Shown here one piece after another: positions 1-4,542 of a stretch of 5,680 bases of DNA. Both the position numbers and the translations under genes were made by a program. This DNA is from Bacteroidales bacterium UBA3663. Its GTDB lineage: Bacteria > Bacteroidota > Bacteroidia > Bacteroidales > UBA3663. The notes beneath the pieces were generated by a model. The model searched no databases. It was not told the origin of the DNA and saw only the letters and a list, made by a program, of their open reading frames with translations. Within the stretch, counting starts at the first letter, position 1; each line of letters opens with the position of its first letter. The DNA is taken from the NCBI GenBank assembly GCA_002373755.1, contig DFJU01000040.1, forward strand, positions 1-5,680, in the 5' to 3' direction.

Positions 1-65
1 ACGCCACATTGTGACGTCTCTACATGGGGAAACAAATTTTCAGCAACAATCAAAACACAAAAAAT

Positions 66-638
66 ATGGAACAAACAGAACGTGAGGCAATTGCCAAAGC
101 CGTCGAAGTGATGAACCAAGGCGGCGTCATCCTCTACCCGACCGACACCGTGTGGGGATTGGGCTGCGATGCGACCAACAGCAAGGCCGTGCGCCGCATC
201 TACGAAATCAAGCGCAGGGAAGACAGCAAGTCGATGCTGTGTCTGACCGATGCCATCGGCCGTGTAGATTACTATTTCGACCGTGTGCCCGACATTGCCT
301 GGGACCTCTGGGAGGTGGCCGACAAGCCGCTGACGCTCATCCTACCGCGCGCACGCAACGTCGCTCCCGAACTCGTTGCAGCCGACGGAACGATGGGCAT
401 ACGCATCACCCACGAGGAGGTCAGCAATGCACTGTGCGCACGGCTCAAACGGCCCTTGGTAAGCACGTCGGCCAACATCAGCGGAGAGCCGACTGCACGC
501 TGCTTTGCCGACATCAGCGACGAAATCAAGCAGGCCGTCGATTACATCGTCCCGCTCCGCCAGGGCGAAACGCAGAACCCGCCACCGTCGGGCATCATCA
601 AGGTCGATGACGGCGGATTGATAAAAGTGATCAGGTAA
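66..638 (+). CDS. L-threonylcarbamoyladenylate synthase, YrdC/Sua5 family (short form)
   Basis: This cytoplasmic enzyme makes threonylcarbamoyl-AMP from threonine, bicarbonate and ATP, the first step of the t6A37 modification of ANN-decoding tRNAs. The 190-residue protein shows the family signatures in order: YPTDTVWGLGCDA (residues 24-36), IYEIKRR (45-51) with the basic pair that binds substrate, PLTLILP (88-94), GIRI (111-114), STSAN (133-137) and PSGIIKV (174-180). Its length fits a single YrdC domain without the extra C-terminal Sua5 domain. An in-frame ATG at 24 would add 14 residues of poorly conserved type (rich in N, Q and K); I prefer the ATG at 66 because it follows an A-rich AAAAAT leader, common in Bacteroidetes, and gives the usual N-terminus. 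The upstream promoter is not visible in the 65 bases available. YciO-type paralogues share these motifs, so assignment to TsaC proper rather than YciO is likely but not proven. Confidence 0.9.
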   Translation: MEQTEREAIAKAVEVMNQGGVILYPTDTVWGLGCDATNSKAVRRIYEIKRREDSKSMLCLTDAIGRVDYYFDRVPDIAWDLWEVADKPLTLILPRARNVAPELVAADGTMGIRITHEEVSNALCARLKRPLVSTSANISGEPTARCFADISDEIKQAVDYIVPLRQGETQNPPPSGIIKVDDGGLIKVIR

Positions 639-701
639 GACCCCTCTCGCCCTTAACTGAGGGAAGATTGGCTTACAATCGGTGGCCAATGTGGGGGCTT
701 C

Positions 702-716
702 AAAAATCACGTAGCA
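702..716 (+). repeat. Left copy of a 15-bp direct repeat flanking the central block
   Basis: The sequence AAAAATCACGTAGCA is found here and again, identical and in the same orientation, at 4401-4415. The two copies bracket the whole - strand block (blaR1-like, mecI-like and higBA-like genes). This copy lies 63 bp after the sua5-like stop codon. Its last bases contribute to the T-run that follows the blaR1 terminator hairpin on the - strand. Confidence 0.75.
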
Positions 717-723
717 AAAACGA

Positions 724-756
724 ACTGGAGGAAGACGACGTGCGTTTTCCTCCAGT
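724..756. terminator. Bidirectional intrinsic terminator
   Basis: A 14-bp stem (724-737 with 743-756) closes a 5-base loop (738-742); all pairs are Watson-Crick except one G-T. On the - strand it begins 9 bases after the blaR1-like stop codon and is followed by TCGTTTTTGC, a good U-tract. On the + strand it is followed by a T-rich stretch (757-775), so it can also stop transcripts from the sua5-like gene. The placement between convergent genes fits a shared terminator. Confidence 0.85.
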
Positions 757-765
757 CTTGTGTTG

Positions 766-3096
766 TTATTTTTTGATTGTTATATCGTAGTGATTCCGAA
801 ATGTGTTCGGATCTGTCCAATAAGTGGACGAAAAATTGTCGATGTGATTTTCCTTCAGATATGCTTCGGCCTGCTGTTTGGTCTTCAAGTCCGGACGACT
901 TTTACCATCTATTGTGACTTCACATAAGTCTTGTCTTTTGAGCGGCATTGTAACCACCCTTGTCTCGGCATAGGTGACAATGAGCGTATCACCAGAAAAG
1001 CGTAGTACCGTCCAGTTTTTATCGCTTCCCATTACTTTGGAACGCGAACCTCTCCAGTTTCTCTCGGCAGCGAGGCTGGGAATTGTGTCGCCCCAAGCCT
1101 GTTCAATCACCTGCTTGACCAACTTCGGGTCGCTGACCACCAGTTGTTCGGCGCGACGCACCTTCTCGTAGGTGTTGTCGGCCGGCTTCAGTCCGAGCTG
1201 CGAAATCTCCTGAACCTTGTCCGTCAGGTCGATATGTTCGATGCCAGACGTCGATTCATAGGTCGCGCAAAGCGTTTCAAAATCCATATAATTCTTTTGC
1301 GCATTGATCGTAGCAGCCGGAGTCGAAAGGTTGGCATTGGCCGATGCACCTGCCTCGCGCGGACGGATGCCCTTAATTGGAACGCCCATTCCGGCCTGCT
1401 TCAACGAGAAACATTTCACATCCTTGGGCAATGGCTCAAACACACCGTATGTGCCGAAGATTGCCGCATCCATGTCGATATGCGTGCCGATCATTCCCTT
1501 GAACTTGTAGCGGTTGCCGTCGGCATCCTCCAGACAGGTGCGATAATCATCGTTGAAAATAAAGCCAAGAGGGCCATCACTTGGTAAAGTCTGGATGACT
1601 TGAAGGATGGTAGCCGTGTCGGAGAAAAACACATTCTGGACATTCCACAAGTGTACGGAGCCTTCCGGGTTGCTCCAACGCGGACAATCGAATTGCGGGA
1701 AATGCGGCGACTGGCAACGTGTCTGTTCCCTGAGCTGACCGACGTATTCATCGACTCTCTTATCATAATTCCGCGTCTTAATCAAGCTATAGCCGGATGG
1801 CCTTGTCATCGTTTCTACAATCATCGTTTCGCCCGGCACACCGAATATTTCAGTTGCGACATGCTCCCTCGACGATCTGAATTTCACTCCAACCACATGG
1901 TCCAGTTCGATTTGATATGTGTCTGCACCACCGACCAAATGTAAAGTGTCGTCGGGCACAGCGTTAGAGAAGTGGAAAAAGTCGTCGGACAGATAGATGT
2001 AAACCTCAGTGTCTGTCCCCGTGGAATCGACATATTGCAGCGTGAACACTTCGGGCTTGTCCAGTCGCGGCACGGAGTCGAACACCGCAAAAAAATCCGG
2101 TTCGACGTTGGCCGATGCACCTTCTTGTTCGACGGAGACCTGACAGCCGACCACAGCCGATGCCACGATCAACGCGCCGACCCAGACGGCCAGAGCGAAC
2201 TTGCCGCGACGCGACAACGTGCCCGCCATCGAACTCTTCATCTCGACAAACCGCTGCCGGATGAGCGACTGACTGAATCCGCTCACCATCGCGCAATTCA
2301 CGTTGACCGACATCTGCAGGAGCGACATCTGATAATCGTAGCGGTCAATGCCGCCGCGCAGCACGTCGCTATCGGCCTCAAACTCATGGATTTTGAGCAG
2401 TTCCGCGCGACAAAGCCACGTCACGGGATTGAACCACGCAAGGCACGCCGACAGGTTCGTGGCCCACACTTCAAGGTAGTGCCGATGGGCGATGTGTGCC
2501 CTTTCGTGCATCAGGACCATTGCCTCGCGCTGCGCGTCGAGGTCGGTCGGCAGGAAGATGGTGCGCGCGAACGAAAACGGCGTAGCGACATCGACCGAAC
2601 GAATCAAATCGTAGCCATCGGCTGTGCGCTGCCTGGGCAACCGCGCGCGGATGACGAGCAAGCGGACAACCTGCCACAGCCCGACGACGAACATCGCGAG
2701 CGACACGGCCGCAATGAGCACTTCGAGCCATCGGCCGCTAGCTTTTTCATCGGCATTTTCGGCCGATGGCACATCGGACGCAACCTGCCGAGACGAAATT
2801 GACGGCCCTGCTTCGTCGGACACCGACAGTTGCATGGCGGATGGCGAAACCGGCGCGTCTGAGACATCGGCCGAAGAAACATGAACGACCATCGGCGCGA
2901 CGGGTGACGGATTGGCCACGTTGTCGGTCAACGTGAGGCGGAACTGCATGATGCCGACGAGCGACATGACAGGCACAAGCAGCAGGTAGGCACGGCTCAG
3001 CCGATAGCTTGCCCGATGGCGGACGATGCACCAATAGGCCATAAAAAGCACGGCCGATGCCACGAAATATTTACCCAAAATGACGAGTGTTTCCAT
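766..3096 (-). CDS. BlaR1-like M56 family membrane metallopeptidase / signal sensor
   Basis: This 776-residue inner-membrane protein is the probable sensor-protease partner of the MecI-like repressor encoded just upstream. Visible plan: membrane segment 1 at about 4-24, segment 2 at 35-52, a loop of about 70 residues rich in Ser/Ala/Val/Pro (53-121), segment 3 at 122-148, a cytoplasmic zinc-protease domain, segment 4 at 299-317, then a large extracytoplasmic C-terminal region (318-776). The protease carries HERAH at 197-201 (HExxH zinc site), FNPVTWL at 222-228, and HEFEAD at 237-242, which probably supplies the third zinc ligand. In the BlaR1 family, ligand binding outside activates this protease and the repressor is inactivated. 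The C-terminal region shows no SxxK/SxN/KTG penicillin-binding set, so the signal is unknown. It contains six cysteines from residue 461 on (461, 471, 521, 562, 610, 725) and a repeated GASAN linker (326-330 and 583-587). Segment 4 ends in a lipobox-like VVGC (C318). The start is 54 bp after the repressor stop codon, with no separate promoter seen. Confidence 0.85.
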   Translation of the reverse strand: METLVILGKYFVASAVLFMAYWCIVRHRASYRLSRAYLLLVPVMSLVGIMQFRLTLTDNVANPSPVAPMVVHVSSADVSDAPVSPSAMQLSVSDEAGPSISSRQVASDVPSAENADEKASGRWLEVLIAAVSLAMFVVGLWQVVRLLVIRARLPRQRTADGYDLIRSVDVATPFSFARTIFLPTDLDAQREAMVLMHERAHIAHRHYLEVWATNLSACLAWFNPVTWLCRAELLKIHEFEADSDVLRGGIDRYDYQMSLLQMSVNVNCAMVSGFSQSLIRQRFVEMKSSMAGTLSRRGKFALAVWVGALIVASAVVGCQVSVEQEGASANVEPDFFAVFDSVPRLDKPEVFTLQYVDSTGTDTEVYIYLSDDFFHFSNAVPDDTLHLVGGADTYQIELDHVVGVKFRSSREHVATEIFGVPGETMIVETMTRPSGYSLIKTRNYDKRVDEYVGQLREQTRCQSPHFPQFDCPRWSNPEGSVHLWNVQNVFFSDTATILQVIQTLPSDGPLGFIFNDDYRTCLEDADGNRYKFKGMIGTHIDMDAAIFGTYGVFEPLPKDVKCFSLKQAGMGVPIKGIRPREAGASANANLSTPAATINAQKNYMDFETLCATYESTSGIEHIDLTDKVQEISQLGLKPADNTYEKVRRAEQLVVSDPKLVKQVIEQAWGDTIPSLAAERNWRGSRSKVMGSDKNWTVLRFSGDTLIVTYAETRVVTMPLKRQDLCEVTIDGKSRPDLKTKQQAEAYLKENHIDNFSSTYWTDPNTFRNHYDITIKK
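1337..1351 (-). repeat. Internal 15-bp repeat in the blaR1-like gene (copy coding for residues 583-587)
   Basis: TTGGCCGATGCACCT (+ strand) recurs exactly at 2108-2122. Both copies are in the same frame of the - strand gene and encode Gly-Ala-Ser-Ala-Asn. The two positions lie just after membrane segment 4 and in the middle of the C-terminal region, consistent with linkers preceding two separate domains. Confidence 0.55.
2108..2122 (-). repeat. Internal 15-bp repeat in the blaR1-like gene (copy coding for residues 326-330)
   Basis: This is the partner of the repeat at 1337-1351. It encodes the GASAN stretch eight residues after the cysteine that ends membrane segment 4, at the entry to the extracytoplasmic region. 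Confidence 0.55.
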
Positions 3097-3150
3097 AGTG
3101 TAAATACGTTGTTATCTATATTTATAGAATCGGATTGATGGTTAATCGGC

Positions 3151-3525
3151 TCAATCGTCGGCCATTTCCTTAAGGATTTCGCGTAGTTCATCCTTGCTGA
3201 GGCGTTCGCCCTTGACGAAGAACGAGAGGAAATTGCGTATCGAGCCGCCGAAGACGTTGGCTTTCGCCTCGCTGACAAACGAACTGATGTATTCGTCGCG
3301 GCTGAGCAGCGGCCGATAGACGTTGGCCTTGCCGACTTTCTCGAAAGTGACGATGCCCTTGCGCGTCAAGACCTGCATCATGCTGAGCGTCGTGGTGTAG
3401 GCCGTCTTCGATTCGCCCTGCATGTCGTGCAGCTGCTGCACGGTGGCTTCGCCCTTGTCCCACAGGATGTTCATCAGCTGAAGTTCAACGCGGGTGAGCG
3501 ACGTTTTCTGACTGTCTTTTTTCAT
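3151..3525 (-). CDS. BlaI/MecI/CopY family transcriptional repressor
   Basis: This 124-residue protein is a winged-helix dimeric repressor of the penicillinase-repressor family. The N-terminal DNA-binding domain spans about residues 8-75: LTRVELQLMNILWDKGEATV, then LSMMQVLTRKGIVTFEKVGKANVYRPLLSRDEY, which includes the recognition helix and wing. The C-terminal dimerisation part (about 76-124) ends in LSKDELREILKEM, similar to the LSQDEIEELRNIL end of staphylococcal MecI. Length matches the family. By that alignment, which I recalled rather than computed, the classical Asn-Phe cleavage bond falls at Phe102-Phe103 here. The gene is first in an operon with the BlaR1-like sensor 54 bp downstream, the usual arrangement. 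Its promoter region carries two palindromes suited to autorepression. No beta-lactamase gene lies nearby, so targets other than the operon itself are unknown. Confidence 0.93.
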   Translation of the reverse strand: MKKDSQKTSLTRVELQLMNILWDKGEATVQQLHDMQGESKTAYTTTLSMMQVLTRKGIVTFEKVGKANVYRPLLSRDEYISSFVSEAKANVFGGSIRNFLSFFVKGERLSKDELREILKEMADD

Positions 3526-3539
3526 AATTCTAATCGGAA

Positions 3540-3555
3540 TACTAAAGTTTTAGTA
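3540..3555. promoter_or_regulatory. Probable operator of the MecI-like repressor (site 1)
   Basis: TACTAAAGTTTTAGTA is a perfect 7-bp inverted repeat with a 2-bp spacer. It lies 15-30 bp upstream of the repressor start codon and should cover the transcription start expected from the -7 box at 3559-3566. BlaI/MecI proteins bind short dyads of this size (classically TACA/TGTA-type half-sites), so autoregulation is a reasonable inference. Confidence 0.7.
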
Positions 3556-3558
3556 CGG

Positions 3559-3590
3559 CAAATTTAGTGGTATTATTTTTATTGGCCAAG
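3559..3590 (-). promoter_or_regulatory. Probable promoter of the mecI-blaR1-like operon
   Basis: On the - strand TAAATTTG (3566 to 3559) fits the Bacteroidetes -7 box TAnnTTTG. About 19 bp upstream is CTTGG (3590 to 3586), a partial match to the -33 TTTG box. The predicted start falls within operator site 1. Confidence 0.55.
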
Positions 3591-3596
3591 AAAATG

Positions 3597-3612
3597 TACT
3601 AAATTTTTCGTA
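3597..3612. promoter_or_regulatory. Probable operator of the MecI-like repressor (site 2)
   Basis: TACTAAATTTTTCGTA repeats the site-1 design (7-bp half-sites, 2-bp spacer) with one mismatch in the right half (TTTCGTA instead of TTTAGTA). Centres of the two sites are 57 bp apart and flank the predicted promoter. The site also abuts the U-tract of the antitoxin terminator. Confidence 0.55.
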
Positions 3613-3623
3613 AAAAGATAAAA

Positions 3624-3649
3624 CCCGCCACGAAATGAATCGCGACGGG
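3624..3649 (-). terminator. Intrinsic terminator of the higBA-like operon
   Basis: On the - strand CCCGTCGCG (3649-3641) pairs with CGTGGCGGG (3632-3624) in a 9-bp stem with two G-U pairs and an 8-base loop. It is followed directly by TTTTATCTTTTT. The same DNA read on the + strand has two C-A mismatches instead of the G-U pairs, so the terminator is built for the - strand. It begins about 25 bp after the antitoxin stop codon. Confidence 0.82.
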
Positions 3650-3673
3650 CATATATTCTACGGCCAATGAGAA

Positions 3674-3982
3674 TCACAGGACGGTCAGACTGACACGGCG
3701 ACCCAGCCCCTGAAAAATCTTGAACAGGGTGGACACCTGTATGTCCGCATGACCGTTTTCAACACGCGAAATATAGCTTTTTTTCGTACCGATGCGCTCG
3801 GCCAACTGCTCCTGCGTGAAACCAGCCTTGAGACGTTCCTCCTTCAGCTGCTCACCCAAGATGAAGGCATCGACACGCGCGTCAAATTCCATTCTCGACG
3901 CAGTTCCTTCCTCGCCATGATCTTCCGCAATATAATCGAATATCGGCGTGAGGTTCATTGTTTTCATTTCTTCGTTTGTCAT
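3674..3982 (-). CDS. HigA-like Xre/HTH antitoxin
   Basis: This 102-residue protein is the likely antitoxin and autorepressor of the toxin encoded just upstream. It has an N-terminal extension (about 1-45, acidic in part: EDHGEEGT at 20-27) that may wrap the toxin, followed by a Cro/C1-type helix-turn-helix domain at about 46-100: LKEERLKAGFTQEQLAERIG, then TKKSYISRVENGHADIQVSTLFKIFQGLG, with the classic SRVENG turn. The ATG overlaps the toxin stop codon as ATGA (3982-3979), which points to translational coupling and tight stoichiometry. Other in-frame ATGs at residues 6 and 9 are possible starts, but the overlap favours the first. The toxin-first order is typical of HigBA. The gene is visibly more AT-rich than the flanking sua5-like and ClC genes, in keeping with horizontal acquisition. 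Confidence 0.9.
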   Translation of the reverse strand: MTNEEMKTMNLTPIFDYIAEDHGEEGTASRMEFDARVDAFILGEQLKEERLKAGFTQEQLAERIGTKKSYISRVENGHADIQVSTLFKIFQGLGRRVSLTVL

Positions 3983-4341
3983 CGTTTCAACCCTTTCTTC
4001 TCTTCAAAATATTCATCCATGATTCGTTTTGCCTTCTCGATTTCTCCTGGCGGAGTCTTCTGCGTCTTCTTTTGGAACGCATTGAACAGCACAACCAGAT
4101 TTCCCTCATCGAAACAGCAGAAAATCCGATAAATGTTGCCGCTCTCCTCAATGCGGATTTCAAACAATCCCTTCACGCCCTCGATGGAACGGAAAAAAGT
4201 GCTTGGAATCACCTCCAAAGTCATTATGTAGATGAAAACTTCATAGAACTTGTCAATGACCGACTGCGACACAGTCCGTTTGAAGTTCTTGAAATAGTCC
4301 CTGTAGGCAATGACTGTTCTGACGTATTTCCTTTGTGGCAT
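3979..4341 (-). CDS. HigB-like toxin, RelE superfamily / phage Gp49-like (DUF891)
   Basis: This 120-residue basic protein belongs to the Gp49-like branch of RelE/HigB toxins, which usually act as ribosome-dependent mRNA interferases in the cytoplasm. Recognisable family features are KGLFEIRIEESGNIYRIFCC (58-76), FDEGNLVVLFNAF (77-89) and the KKTQKTPPGEIEKAKRIMDEY stretch (91-111). The basic and aromatic residues R63, Y71, R72, K91, K92 and K95 are the expected RNA-contact and catalytic candidates. The protein looks full-length and intact, with no frameshift. It is first in a two-gene operon and overlaps the antitoxin by 4 bp. The start at 4341 leaves only a short leader after the predicted promoter at 4359-4390. 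Whether it is active cannot be judged from sequence alone. Confidence 0.9.
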   Translation of the reverse strand: MPQRKYVRTVIAYRDYFKNFKRTVSQSVIDKFYEVFIYIMTLEVIPSTFFRSIEGVKGLFEIRIEESGNIYRIFCCFDEGNLVVLFNAFQKKTQKTPPGEIEKAKRIMDEYFEEKKGLKR

Positions 4342-4350
4342 ATCTCTGAT

Positions 4351-4362
4351 TTTGCGCGCAAA
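4351..4362. promoter_or_regulatory. Palindrome at the higBA-like transcription start (operator candidate)
   Basis: TTTGCGCGCAAA is a perfect 12-bp palindrome that overlaps the -7 box and the expected transcription start of the toxin-antitoxin operon. Xre-type antitoxins commonly repress from dyads in this position. Confidence 0.5.
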
Positions 4363-4390
4363 GGTAACTAATTAGTAAACATCGGCCAAA
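4359..4390 (-). promoter_or_regulatory. Promoter of the higBA-like operon
   Basis: On the - strand TTTG (4390-4387), a 20-bp spacer and TACCTTTG (4366-4359) match the Bacteroidetes TTTG/TAnnTTTG promoter exactly. The predicted start is about 10-14 bases from the toxin ATG. Confidence 0.75.
4367..4376. promoter_or_regulatory. Second palindrome inside the higBA-like promoter spacer (operator candidate)
   Basis: ACTAATTAGT is a perfect 10-bp palindrome, extended by a T/A pair one base further out (4365 and 4378). It sits between the -33 and -7 boxes, where a bound antitoxin would block RNA polymerase. Confidence 0.45.
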
Positions 4391-4400
4391 TTTCACATAA

Positions 4401-4415
4401 AAAAATCACGTAGCA
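4401..4415 (+). repeat. Right copy of the 15-bp direct repeat
   Basis: This copy is identical to 702-716 and in the same orientation. It lies between the divergent promoters of the higBA-like operon and the ClC gene, 127 bp before the ClC start codon. Bases after both copies show a weaker resemblance (AAAAACG followed a little later by GAGGAA), so the repeat unit may once have been longer. Confidence 0.75.
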
Positions 4416-4456
4416 GGAACACAAAAAACGGCAGACGAGAGGAAAGCAAGGCACAA

Positions 4457-4488
4457 TTTGTTTGTATGAATAAGTTTTTGTATTTTTG
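4457..4488 (+). promoter_or_regulatory. Promoter of the ClC-family gene
   Basis: TTTG (4457-4460), a 20-bp spacer and TATTTTTG (4481-4488) match the Bacteroidetes promoter consensus. A start near 4495 would give a leader of about 48 bases. The ATG at 4543 is preceded by GAACAAG, with no strong Shine-Dalgarno sequence. The ClC gene therefore has its own promoter and does not depend on read-through from the left. Confidence 0.75.
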
Positions 4489-4542
4489 CGTTCCGAAAAA
4501 TCGGCACTGACGAAAATACTGTCTTTAAGGGCATTGAACAAG

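Larger units (their letters stand above)
639..765. other. Intergenic region between convergent sua5-like and blaR1-like genes
   Basis: This 127-bp non-coding stretch separates two convergent genes. It holds alternative small hairpins (GATTG 666-670 with CAATC 676-680, or ATTGGC 667-672 with GCCAAT 685-690), the left copy of a 15-bp direct repeat (702-716) and the strong terminator at 724-756. No small gene is apparent. Confidence 0.6.

Noticed and set aside
24..65. Upstream ATG extending the sua5-like protein by 14 residues
   Set aside because: The added residues look like translated leader, and the ATG at 66 with an A-rich leader gives the usual family N-terminus.
642..663. CCCTC/GAGGG hairpin after the sua5-like stop codon as a terminator
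   Set aside because: The stem is only 5 bp with a 12-base loop and no T-run follows; the hairpin at 724-756 is far better.
1972..2802. Open frame of 276 codons on the + strand
   Set aside because: It is antisense to the BlaR1-like protease domain with its HExxH motif, and the product has low-complexity composition (R, H, D) typical of a shadow frame.
3116..3127. CTATA-TT-TATAG palindrome between the repressor and sensor genes as an operator
   Set aside because: It is short, AT-only in its core, unrelated to the TACTAAA dyads, and no promoter is visible beside it.
3554..3569. Third MecI-type operator (TACGGCAAATTTAGTG)
   Set aside because: Only four of seven left half-site bases match the dyad seen at 3540-3555, and it overlaps site 1 and the -7 box.
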